40,988 nt of DNA from an uncultured Pirellulaceae bacterium (GTDB lineage Bacteria; Planctomycetota; Planctomycetia; Pirellulales; Pirellulaceae): positions 1 to 40,988 of the forward strand of contig CAJQQR010000079.1 in the NCBI GenBank assembly GCA_905480545.1, given 5' to 3'. The translations under genes were made by a program, and so were the position numbers. This document shows, in pieces, positions 1-7,664 of the stretch (its first letter is position 1; each line of letters opens with the position of its first letter). Under the pieces are notes generated by a model. That model was not told the DNA's origin, made no database searches, and saw nothing but the letters and a program-made list of their open reading frames with translations.

Positions 1-172
1 CAAGTTCGTCAATCGAGTTGATGATACGAAATGAGTTGTCGCCAACTTCCTGGTGCCAAGAGATTTGCATCTGATTCAAGAAGTCACGGGCTTCAGGGAT
101 TGATGAAGCGGTAACACCGATTCCAACCGGTGTATCATCAACATTATCAAGCGGTATCCAATAAGCGGGCAT
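1..172 (-). CDS. Integron cassette-encoded hypothetical protein (partial, 5' end)
   Basis: The minus strand is open from an ATG at 172 to the window edge, giving 57 residues that begin MPAYWIPLDNVDD and continue with a soluble, acidic stretch. The protein runs off the left edge, so its C-terminus is not visible. I do not recognise the family. The start codon lies only about 17 nt beyond the recombination point of the attC site at 184-273, read in the same direction. That is the usual position of a gene carried in an integron cassette. The gene is therefore inferred to be the second cassette of the array, expressed from upstream on the minus strand. The reading frame could be fortuitous, but the position relative to attC argues that it is real. 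Confidence 0.6.
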   Translation of the reverse strand, partial: MPAYWIPLDNVDDTPVGIGVTASSIPEARDFLNQMQISWHQEVGDNSFRIINSIDEL

Positions 173-183
173 TTCTTACGCAC

Positions 184-273
184 GCATAACGTCTAGGATA
201 ATCGAGTGCCGACAATCAGCACACAAGCAAAAAACAGGGTGTGACGGCACTTCGATTCATCCGTTTGTTATGT
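184..273 (-). other. attC: attC recombination site of an integron cassette
   Basis: This is an imperfect inverted repeat with the full attC architecture. Outer boxes GCATAAC (184-190) and GTTATGT (267-273) pair over 7 bp with one G-T wobble and match the RYYYAAC/GTTRRRY core consensus at nearly all positions. Inner arms 196-211 and 245-262 pair over 16 bp, interrupted by exactly two unpaired bases on one arm, T251 and C258. Unpaired 4-5 nt spacers separate the boxes. The terminal segment contains a further CACAC/GTGTG stem (220-224 with 239-243). In known attC sites extrahelical bases mark the bottom strand, which folds and is recombined. Their placement here puts the bottom strand on + and the cassette orientation on minus. 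Cleavage would fall at the G of GTTATGC (190/189). Confidence 0.88.
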
Positions 274-652
274 GATCGTCAGTGTGAACGGGATCAGTTG
301 GATTGTGCCAACGCTTGATTTTACGCGAAAAGCGAATTCGATTGCAATTCATGTTGAGCAATTTTTGACAGCATCGCTCCGTCCTGCAATTTGGCGTTTG
401 TTTGCGATCGAAGCGAGTGATCATTGCATCGCAAAACAATTCGCAACTGAATCATCGTTTTCGCCCCGCAGTCCAATTCAATCCGAAGCCAAAGAACATC
501 ACGTCAACAACTTCGCTCGAACGGAATCGCGAGACAGAGCAACTCAAGAGCAATGATCTGCCCGATGCGTTCGAGCCATTCTAAACTGCAATTTAATAAC
601 AATTGAAAACATGCAACCGAATCACATCTACGCGATTTCAGATTCACATAAC
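190..652 (-). other. First integron cassette, with no substantial gene
   Basis: The interval between the candidate attI core and the attC site forms the first cassette, about 460 bp. On the cassette-sense (minus) strand I see only short frames. The longest starts at TTG 439 and ends at 257 inside attC, giving 60 basic, Cys-rich residues. Ending inside attC is normal for cassette genes, so this could be real. A noncoding or decayed cassette is equally possible. Plus-strand frames here (272-556 and 402-584) run against cassette polarity and show no recognisable protein. Confidence 0.45.
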
Positions 653-707
653 TTGTTTATACCCGGTTTGGTGCCCGAGTAAGTACTTATCGGCGGCATT
701 ACCCGGT
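646..707 (-). other. attI: Candidate attI site of the integron
   Basis: The minus strand carries GTTATGT (652 down to 646), identical to one attC outer box in this window and a near match to the GTTRRRY core. It lies about 200 bp from the integrase start, on the cassette side. Two direct copies of TACCCGGT (660-667 and 700-707, 40 bp apart) sit on the integrase side, reminiscent of the direct repeats bound by integrases in class 1 attI. A TATAAA box (660-655, minus) could be part of a cassette promoter, but no good -35 box accompanies it. The call rests on position and the core heptamer only. Confidence 0.4.
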
Positions 708-853
708 GTCTCACCCTCAAACCGACAGCCAAACCGTACCAAAATTGAGTATTTTGTCAAAAGCTTAAGCCGAAAGGCCTTGAAATGCAGAGTTGTTTTT
801 CACAGAATGCAGCAACTGTACAAATGATCACGTACTTCACTCAGGACGAATGA

Positions 854-2479
854 ATGAGCAATCAATTGATTCAGCGGAACGCAACCACTGAGAAGTGGGC
901 AAGGATCTGGTTCGAGAAACTGGCAAGATTCCACCGAATTGCAGATCCTGATCATTGGCGATTTGATGAAGAACATGTCGTTTCGTTTTTGATTGACAGG
1001 AAAAAGACAGGTGTTCCGACTTGGAAACGAATTAAAATCATCGAGGGGTTGATTCAGTATCGGAACAAATACTCGAAATCCTCGGCGCCCAAACTGGAAA
1101 CCATGCGTTCAAAGCTGGCCCAATTACGGGATCTGGAAAACCGAAAAGCTGACGACGCGCCGGATGAAATAGTCGTGGGCAAACTCGATCCCAATGAACC
1201 GCCAATTATTCAAAAACTGCGAAAAAAATTAAGGCTGCAAGGCAAAAGTTACAACACGGAAAAATCGTATGTGAACTGGATCCGACGCTTTATGAAGGTC
1301 CGAAATCTAAAAACGGAACAAGATTTCTCTGGCCTGGATAACGAGGATATTGAATCGTTCTTAACCGATCTTGTGGTCGACGAATGTGTTTCCCCGTCGA
1401 CCCAAGACCAAGCGTTTTATAGCTTGCTCTTTCTTTTTCAATCGGTGTTAAAAAAAGACCTGGGCAAAATCGATGCGATGCGATCCTCCAAACCGAAACT
1501 GGTTCCGACGGTAATGAGCCGTGACGAAGTTTCCCGTGTACTCAACGCTCTGACAGGTGTCCACAAAACCATTGGGCAGCTTCTGTACGGCTGTGGACTG
1601 CGATTGGGTGAGTGTTTACGACTTCGGATCATGGATATCGATTTCGATCAGATGCAAATCCGAGTTCACAACAGCAAGGGCAAAAAAAGCCGCCTGGTCC
1701 CCCTGCCCGCTTCAACTTGCCCTGAGTTAAAGGAGTTGATCAATCAAAGATTTCAGCTTCACCAGACGGACCTCGCTGATGGAACAGCATCGGTTTGGTT
1801 GCCTTACGCTGTTTCCCGAAAATATTCCAATGCCAAACGGGAATTCAAGTGGCAATATTTGTTTGCTTCACATCGGTTCTCAAGAAACCCTGTTACAAGA
1901 GAACTTCACCGACATCACATCCATCCGGATACGTTTCCGGCGGTTCTAAAACGTGCGGTCAAGATTGCCAAGGTCAACAAACATGTCACATCGCATGTAT
2001 TCCGCCATTCATTTGCGACGCACCTCTTATCAAGTGGCACTGACGTCCGAACGATCCAAGAACTGCTGGGTCACAATGATGTAAACACCACAATGATTTA
2101 TACACACGTGCTGGTCAGGGAAGATAACAAAGTTAAAAGTCCGCTAGACGCTCTGAATGAATCAGAGGCATCAGGCAATTGCCCCGGTTCCCACTCGCCC
2201 GAGAAAATAAAACTGAAAACAACGCCCCAGCCTCCAGGCTCAATCCCTTCCTTTCAACCGCAGCATTCCAATCCAACAAATGTGGCCAATGCATCAACTG
2301 ATGCCAGTGTAAAAAGCAGCTTGAATGGTGTGGGATCTACCGCAGCACTTGAACCGCCCGAAACACAAGCGACGATCGATTCAGCGAACAAATTCGAAAG
2401 CCCGAGATTTCGTGCACCAAGGCAAATCCGCGATTTCCTCAAACAGGCTTTCCGTGTGATGTTTTTTTCATCTGCCTAG
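854..2479 (+). CDS. intI: Integron integrase (IntI-type tyrosine recombinase) with N- and C-terminal extensions
   Basis: This site-specific recombinase would insert and excise gene cassettes at attI and attC. A SAM-like core-binding domain spans about residues 120-205. The catalytic domain contains GLRLGE (Arg near 251), HVFRHS (His and Arg near 381-384), LLGHND (His near 407) and the nucleophile in MIYTHV (Tyr near 416). The insertion with WQYLFASHRFSRNP and RRHH-like ELHRHHIH (about 329-355) is the region that separates IntI from XerC/D. About 115 residues precede the core-binding domain and about 110 low-complexity residues follow the tyrosine, so at 541 residues it is far longer than the usual 320-480. 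AGGA precedes the ATG at a normal distance. It is divergent from the cassettes, the standard integron layout. No catalytic residue is missing, so it is probably active. Confidence 0.92.
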   Translation: MSNQLIQRNATTEKWARIWFEKLARFHRIADPDHWRFDEEHVVSFLIDRKKTGVPTWKRIKIIEGLIQYRNKYSKSSAPKLETMRSKLAQLRDLENRKADDAPDEIVVGKLDPNEPPIIQKLRKKLRLQGKSYNTEKSYVNWIRRFMKVRNLKTEQDFSGLDNEDIESFLTDLVVDECVSPSTQDQAFYSLLFLFQSVLKKDLGKIDAMRSSKPKLVPTVMSRDEVSRVLNALTGVHKTIGQLLYGCGLRLGECLRLRIMDIDFDQMQIRVHNSKGKKSRLVPLPASTCPELKELINQRFQLHQTDLADGTASVWLPYAVSRKYSNAKREFKWQYLFASHRFSRNPVTRELHRHHIHPDTFPAVLKRAVKIAKVNKHVTSHVFRHSFATHLLSSGTDVRTIQELLGHNDVNTTMIYTHVLVREDNKVKSPLDALNESEASGNCPGSHSPEKIKLKTTPQPPGSIPSFQPQHSNPTNVANASTDASVKSSLNGVGSTAALEPPETQATIDSANKFESPRFRAPRQIRDFLKQAFRVMFFSSA

Positions 2480-2845
2480 CAATTGGTGCCATAAAGCGGT
2501 TGGCCACTCGCAGAGCTTCTGGCATGAGAAAGCCGGAAAAGTCATTCCACACTTCGTTCCTCTGGGTGACCCAGTTTTGTTTGTGACCCAGTTTTGTTTG
2601 TGACCCAGTTCCGTTCGTGACCAAACGTCGTCATTGACCAATCCACTCCGCCATCTATTCCTTTATCTCTAAGCTCAACGGCGGAAAACGCAAGCTTTTT
2701 TTGAAAAACAAAAAAGAGAATCGGCTTATCTTTCAACCGGCGGCTTACGTTCCGGCGACAGCAACATCGTGAATAGGAGTATCCACGCTCTGGCGAACGT
2801 AGCTACGGTGGACGTCGTACGAATTTTTCTTGGGATTCAAACGAA
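2480..2845. other. Gene-free stretch downstream of the integrase
   Basis: Apart from the 17-bp tandem repeats, I see no convincing gene, terminator or RNA here. The overlapping minus-strand frames (2439-2624, 2542-2736) translate the repeat itself and have no recognisable content. Confidence 0.5.
2566..2622. repeat. 17-bp tandem repeat, about 3.3 copies
   Basis: The unit GTGACCCAGTTTTGTTT occurs twice perfectly (2566-2582 and 2583-2599), then once with changes near its end (2600-2616), followed by a 6-bp start of a fourth copy. It begins about 87 bp after the integrase stop codon. The function is unknown. Slipped-strand expansion is the simplest origin. Confidence 0.9.
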
Positions 2846-2846
2846 A

Positions 2847-2881
2847 AAAGGCACTGTTCAAAATGCTTGAAAAGTGCCTTT
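2847..2881 (-). terminator. Rho-independent terminator of the tRNA-Val gene
   Basis: On the minus strand, AAAGGCACT pairs with AGTGCCTTT across a 17-nt loop, and the RNA continues into a run of U. It starts immediately after the 3' end of the tRNA, as expected for a single-tRNA transcript. Confidence 0.8.
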
Positions 2882-2883
2882 AA

Positions 2884-2957
2884 TGGGCGTAACAGGGCTC
2901 GAACCTGTGACCTCCGCGATGTCAACGCGACGCTCTAGCCAACTGAGCTATACGCCC
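2884..2957 (-). tRNA. tRNA-Val (anticodon GAC)
   Basis: The minus strand folds into a complete cloverleaf. It has a 7-bp acceptor stem (GGGCGTA/TACGCCC), a D arm with AGTTGGCTA, an anticodon stem TCGCG/CGCGG closing the loop TTGACAT, and a T arm ACAGG-TTCGAAC-CCTGT. The anticodon GAC reads GUC, a valine codon. The discriminator base is A, and the 3' CCA is not encoded, so it must be added by nucleotidyltransferase. Confidence 0.93.
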
Positions 2958-2977
2958 GAATATTGATTAATTTCCGT

Positions 2978-2983
2978 AGTATA
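2978..2983 (-). promoter_or_regulatory. Candidate -10 box for tRNA-Val
   Basis: TATACT on the minus strand lies about 20 nt before the mature tRNA 5' end. Only a weak -35 match (TTTTCA) sits 17 nt upstream, so this is a tentative promoter. Confidence 0.4.
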
Positions 2984-3203
2984 TTTTGTTTTTCCAATTC
3001 TGAAAAGCAGTCTTTAGATGCAATTCGACACCTATCCTCCAAACATTCGACTACTTGGGTACAAAAAATGTTCGCCAAAAAAGAATTTGCCTCAAAATCC
3101 TCGTTGGGCGTCCGGTCGGAACGATTGATGTGGTTTTGACACCAGCTGAGACGTAGGATAATAAGGAAACCAAATCACAACACTTCAGTCACATCGCTTC
3201 ATA

Positions 3204-5066
3204 ATGTCATACCGTTCCGTTAAACGACTGCTGGGAGAGCAAAGTTTGGAGCGGAAGTCCCACCTGATTTTCGGCTCCTTTCTACTGATCCTGATTGTCG
3301 GAACGTTTTGGTGGATTAACAGCATTTCCGAACGAGTGATCAAAGACAATATGAAGCAGCGGGCGGAGGAATTTGCATCGGTAGTGTTGATGCGGATTCA
3401 CTATGACGAATTCGGGACTGTTCGCGACAAGGAACATGAACAGGCGGAAAAATTTGCGAAAGAAATCTTACCCTCCGATCCACCTTATGCCGTTTTGGTT
3501 TCGGATGAGGAAAAAATACAACCGGACGAACAAACGTTCATGTACATCAAACCTAATCGCGCTGACCCTGGCGAACGATTAATCCTGTATGACTTAATGC
3601 TAAAATTAGACGAGCGGAAATCCACCCAACCGTTAGACAACAAACCGACTTTGCCGAAGGAAAACGTTGTAGATGCTTCCGAGTTGGTCACCCGCCAGCT
3701 TTCACCAGTTTACTACGAGAACATTAGTGCGAGCCGAACTTTCAGTCAGTCGTTTCAGTTTTATACGCCCATTCGATTCACTCCAACCTGCGCAGAATGT
3801 CATGTTCAAGTGGGTCCTGGATTGCTGAATGATGCCCCAAATACAACAAACGGTGATCAAGGAAAAACGCTGTATGGAGACAATCCTCCCCAACATTTTC
3901 TCCGCGTCGATTTGCCAGCGAGTGAATTCCGAAAAGGCGTCAATCGCTCTCGAGCATCCATCATCGCATTGGCCATTGCGTCCGCATTTATTTCCATGTT
4001 CGCGATGTATGTCGTGGTTCGATACGTCGTCGTCAAACCGCTTTCACATTTACGATCGGTTAGTGATGAAATCAGTAAAGGCAATACTTACCTGCGAGCT
4101 GATTTGCAAACGGGCGATGAGTTTCAGGCACTAGCCTCGTCGTTCAATAAGATGCTTCGTCACCTTGTCGATACACAGTCCAAATTGCGCGACGTTAACT
4201 TGGATCTTGATGCCAAGGTCGATGAACTTGCGCAACTGAACTTGCAACTCTATGACTCGAACAAGCTAAAAAGTGAATTCCTGGCCAATATGAGCCACGA
4301 ACTTCGGACCCCACTCAACAGTATCATCGGATTTTCGGAAGTCCTTCAAAGTTTCGATACCTTGAACGACAAACAGAAAAAATTTGCCCGAAACATCCAG
4401 CAGTCCGGTCGCGTTTTGCTGGAGATGATCAACGAGATTCTTGATCTTGCAAAAATCGAGGCGGGTAAGATGCAACTGAAACCGACGGAATTTGACTTAG
4501 AGGTTGTGATCGACGCACATTGCAAAATGGTGCAATCACTTGTCGACGAGAAGAACATCGAACTGTTGACCGAGGTCGAATCGAAACTCGATTTGATCTT
4601 TCAGGATCAAGCTAAATTCCAACAGATTTTGACGAACTTGATTTCCAACGCGATCAAGTTCACACCCGAAGGCGGGCAAATCACAATTCGGCTTCAATCG
4701 AAGGGGCAATTCTTTAAAGTCCAAGTCGAAGATACCGGTGTCGGTATCGCTGACGATGACTTGGAAATCATTTTCGAAAAATTCCGACAAGGCAAAAGCG
4801 CCACGGGCGAATCGATTTTGACGCGAGAATATGAAGGAACAGGCCTTGGGCTTTCCATTGTCAAAGAGCTTTGCATCCTGCTGGGTGGTTCGGTCAAGGT
4901 AGAAAGCGAACTCGGGCAAGGGAGCATCTTTAGCGTATTGTTGCCAATCAATTGCCCCGTTGATGCACAACGAGACGGAGAGATTGCTGCGAGGTTCAAT
5001 CAAATCAATCGCGATCAAAACAAGGGGTCCACATCGATCGCATCCACTACTTCTTCGACGTTGTAA
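3204..5066 (+). CDS. Membrane sensor histidine kinase with a c-type heme motif in its periplasmic domain
   Basis: A transmembrane segment (about 22-40) is followed by a periplasmic domain of about 200 residues resembling the DUF3365/Tll0287-like heme-binding sensor fold. The motif C196-A-E-C199-H200 can attach heme c covalently. A second transmembrane helix (about 250-275) and a HAMP linker with a coiled coil lead into HisKA, with SHELRTPLNS (phospho-acceptor His near 365). The HATPase domain has N and G boxes (NLISNAIKFTP, DTGVGI, GTGLGLS). It should autophosphorylate in response to redox state or a small ligand bound at heme; that signal is inferred. No response regulator is adjacent, so the partner is unknown. 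At 620 residues it is a complete hybrid-free kinase. Confidence 0.9.
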   Translation: MSYRSVKRLLGEQSLERKSHLIFGSFLLILIVGTFWWINSISERVIKDNMKQRAEEFASVVLMRIHYDEFGTVRDKEHEQAEKFAKEILPSDPPYAVLVSDEEKIQPDEQTFMYIKPNRADPGERLILYDLMLKLDERKSTQPLDNKPTLPKENVVDASELVTRQLSPVYYENISASRTFSQSFQFYTPIRFTPTCAECHVQVGPGLLNDAPNTTNGDQGKTLYGDNPPQHFLRVDLPASEFRKGVNRSRASIIALAIASAFISMFAMYVVVRYVVVKPLSHLRSVSDEISKGNTYLRADLQTGDEFQALASSFNKMLRHLVDTQSKLRDVNLDLDAKVDELAQLNLQLYDSNKLKSEFLANMSHELRTPLNSIIGFSEVLQSFDTLNDKQKKFARNIQQSGRVLLEMINEILDLAKIEAGKMQLKPTEFDLEVVIDAHCKMVQSLVDEKNIELLTEVESKLDLIFQDQAKFQQILTNLISNAIKFTPEGGQITIRLQSKGQFFKVQVEDTGVGIADDDLEIIFEKFRQGKSATGESILTREYEGTGLGLSIVKELCILLGGSVKVESELGQGSIFSVLLPINCPVDAQRDGEIAARFNQINRDQNKGSTSIASTTSSTL

Positions 5067-5210
5067 CACTCCGAATCTTCGTAAGTGTGGCTTTACATTA
5101 TTCGAATGCCGAATTGCAAATGATTCGACCTGCAGAGAGCAACGCTGGCAATCGAATGAATCGGGGATTATCTTAGGAGCGTAAACTTCGTCGTCTAGGG
5201 CTACCTCTCC

Positions 5211-6968
5211 ATGCACAAAATCAAATTGCCAATCGCCCCCAACTGCTTGACATCTCGCTTGTGCTTAACCGCCGCATTTCTCATTGCGTCTCACCTTTCG
5301 TTTTCTACGTCCAGTGAACTGGATGCTGCTGATGCTGACCTCATCTTAATCAATGGGAAGGTTGTCACCATCGATGAATCGATACCAACCGCTGAAGCGA
5401 TCGCGATTAAAGACGGAAAAATCACTAAGGTAGGAACGACCAAAGAGGTTCTTTTGGAAAAATCCAATGGAACGAAAGTAATGGACCTGAAAGGCAAGCT
5501 AATTGTCCCCGGCTTCATCGAATCGCACGCGCATCTCACCGGCATTGGCCGCATGTTGATGAACTTGGATTTGACACAAACAAAAAGCTGGGACGAAATT
5601 GTCGACATGGTAAGAATAGCCGCAGACAACGCCAAACCAGGAGAATGGATCATCGGCCGCGGGTGGCACCAGTCCCTTTGGAAAAACAAACCGGTTCCGG
5701 ATTTTGACGGCTACCCAATTCACGACAAGCTCTCAAAAATCAGCCCCAATAACCCGGTTTTATTGACACATCGAAGTGGTCACATGAGCTTCGCAAATCA
5801 ACGCGCCATGTTAGAGGCGGGTGTCAGTCGCGGAACAATCCCGCCCGAAGGTGGAGAAATCCCGCGAAACAGGGACGGCGACCCGATTGGTGTCTTCCGA
5901 GAAACGGCACAAGGGCTCATCAGCCGCGCATTGACCAAGTCACGGTCAGGAATGTCGGTCGGTGACCTCAACCGAGAGTTTAATAAATATGTCGAAACTG
6001 CGCAGCGTGAGTGCCTAAAGTTTGGTGTAACGACTTTCGTTGATGCGGGCATGTCGGTCAATGACGCGTTACGCATGAAATCATTAGTTGATCGCGATCG
6101 TTTGACGATGCGAACTTGGATCATGCTTCGCACAAGTAATGCAGCGTTGAAAAAAGGGATTCCGAGCATTCGGACGCTCCGGGGCTATGGTGGAAACCGC
6201 CTAGATGTGGGCGGCATTAAGCAAATGGTCGATGGAGCCTTGGGCGCACATGGCGCCTGGTTACTAAAACCATATGAAGACCTTGCCGACAGCACAGGCT
6301 TGGTTGTGACCCCAATCGAAACGATACGTCGAGCGGCAGAACTCGCATTCGAAAATGATTTACAACTCTGCGTGCACGCGATTGGCGATCGTGCGAATCG
6401 CGAAATGCTAGACATGTTCGAAACGTTTTACCGGAAAGCCGGCGACAGAAAACTGCGGTGGCGAGTTGAACATGCGCAGCACTTGAATCCAGACGACATT
6501 CCACGATTTGGAAAAATGGGGGTGATCGCGTCGATGCAAGGAATTCACTGCACTAGCGATGGCCCATTCGTACCATCGCGATTGGGAGTGAAACGAAGCG
6601 AAGAAGGAGCATATGCCTGGAAATCGCTACTGGAATCGGGAGCCATCATCGCAAATGGTAGCGACGCGCCGGTTGAACCGGTGAATCCAATCCTCGGGTT
6701 TTATGCCACCACGACACGAAAAATGAAAAACGGAGAAGCCTTTTTCGAAAAACAGAAACTCTCCCGTTTGGAAACGCTGAAGAGCTACACACTGGACGCG
6801 GCATTTGCGATTTTTCAGGAAAAGAATCGCGGTTCAATTTCTGCTGGAAAGCTCGCCGATTTAGTGGTTCTCTCAAAAGATATCATGACTATTCCTGATG
6901 ACGAAATTCCGTCCGCAAAAGTAACCTACACGTTTGTCGGGGGCGAGTTAGTGTATGAGGCGAAATAG
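5211..6968 (+). CDS. Exported amidohydrolase, family 3 (YtcJ-like)
   Basis: An N-terminal signal-like hydrophobic stretch (about 15-38) precedes a metal-dependent hydrolase of the amidohydrolase superfamily. The start of the fold is marked by LINGKVVTIDESIPTAEAIAI, typical of the small beta-sandwich. Metal-ligand motifs are E-S-H106-A-H108, HAIGDRAN (His near 389), VEHAQHL (near 420) and GSDAPVEPVNP (Asp near 484). C-terminal SISAGKLADLVVLSKD closes the sandwich. The 585-residue length fits YtcJ-type proteins (530-620). Substrates in this family are poorly predicted by sequence; hydrolysis of an amide or related C-N bond is the family reaction. The neighbours do not suggest a pathway. Confidence 0.9.
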   Translation: MHKIKLPIAPNCLTSRLCLTAAFLIASHLSFSTSSELDAADADLILINGKVVTIDESIPTAEAIAIKDGKITKVGTTKEVLLEKSNGTKVMDLKGKLIVPGFIESHAHLTGIGRMLMNLDLTQTKSWDEIVDMVRIAADNAKPGEWIIGRGWHQSLWKNKPVPDFDGYPIHDKLSKISPNNPVLLTHRSGHMSFANQRAMLEAGVSRGTIPPEGGEIPRNRDGDPIGVFRETAQGLISRALTKSRSGMSVGDLNREFNKYVETAQRECLKFGVTTFVDAGMSVNDALRMKSLVDRDRLTMRTWIMLRTSNAALKKGIPSIRTLRGYGGNRLDVGGIKQMVDGALGAHGAWLLKPYEDLADSTGLVVTPIETIRRAAELAFENDLQLCVHAIGDRANREMLDMFETFYRKAGDRKLRWRVEHAQHLNPDDIPRFGKMGVIASMQGIHCTSDGPFVPSRLGVKRSEEGAYAWKSLLESGAIIANGSDAPVEPVNPILGFYATTTRKMKNGEAFFEKQKLSRLETLKSYTLDAAFAIFQEKNRGSISAGKLADLVVLSKDIMTIPDDEIPSAKVTYTFVGGELVYEAK

Positions 6969-7292
6969 ATCCGTCATCCCCTTAGTTTTATGTTTCAAAA
7001 CCTCTAATTTCTATCTCGCAAGGGAAAACGCCGACGAAATCGCGAGAACGACTCGCAGGCAATAGCAAATGCCGCAATCACACAACGGAATGAGGAGATC
7101 GCATCCGTCCCGACTTAATGCTGGTCAACCCAAATGTGAGCAACTGAAAAGAACAACCAGGTGCGTCTGAAAATCAGCGAGCCAACGCCCAACCATCGTT
7201 TAGGTTTGCATGGTCACCTCCTGGGGGTGAGCGCACGATCGCAAGCCGAGCAAGAATCTCCAATCAAGACCAACCCTTTTTTTCGTTGGGCA
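6969..7292. other. Intergenic region between convergent genes
   Basis: No gene, strong hairpin or repeat is visible. A small plus-strand frame (7161-7454) overlaps the DUF2237 gene antisense and is judged spurious. Confidence 0.5.
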
Positions 7293-7664
7293 TCAGACAT
7301 CGTCCTGCACGGCATGAGACCTCAGGACGTCGAGATCGACAAACTCCAGCATCGACATGTGTGTCGCCCGAAGATTAACTTTGGGTGCACATCCGGCCTC
7401 ATAAGCTTCTTTCCAACGCAACGCGCACAAGCACCAACGATCTCCCGGCACTAATCCCGGAAACTCGTATTCGGGCATGGGTGTCGAAAGATCATTCCCT
7501 ACCGATTTTGTGAACGCCAAAAATTCCTCCGTTGTTTCTACGCAAACGAGGTGAAGACCTTGGTCACCTTTTCCGGTGTTACAACATCCATCTCTAAAGA
7601 ATCCAGTACGGGGTGACATACTGCAAACTTCCAAATCCGTTCCTAAAACATTCTTTGCCATCAA
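7293..7664 (-). CDS. DUF2237 family protein
   Basis: This small soluble protein of 123 residues matches the DUF2237 pattern. It opens with NVLGTDLEVCS, followed by TGFFRDGCCNTG, then HLVCVETTEEFLAF, GNDLSTPMPEYEFPGL and PGDRWCLCALRWKEAYEAG. The conserved cysteines (CC near 27, CLC near 79) and the conserved DLSTP and GDRWC segments are all present, so it appears intact. The family is widespread in bacteria and its biochemical role is not established. The codon after the first Met is also Met, so either could be the start. It is alone on its strand, with no operon partner. Confidence 0.9.
   Translation of the reverse strand: MMAKNVLGTDLEVCSMSPRTGFFRDGCCNTGKGDQGLHLVCVETTEEFLAFTKSVGNDLSTPMPEYEFPGLVPGDRWCLCALRWKEAYEAGCAPKVNLRATHMSMLEFVDLDVLRSHAVQDDV

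Noticed and set aside
2566..2622. CRISPR array considered for the tandem repeats here and at 23627, 29805 and 32972
   Set aside because: The units are directly adjacent with no unique spacers, are only 13-17 bp, and no cas gene is present.
2884..2957. tRNA-Val as the attachment site of an integrated element
   Set aside because: The tRNA is intact, no duplicated tRNA 3' end is seen in the window, and the nearby recombinase is of the integron type, which uses attI/attC rather than tRNA sites.
4536..5216. 226-residue minus-strand frame opposite the histidine kinase
   Set aside because: It is the mirror frame of the HATPase coding sequence, with no independent motif.
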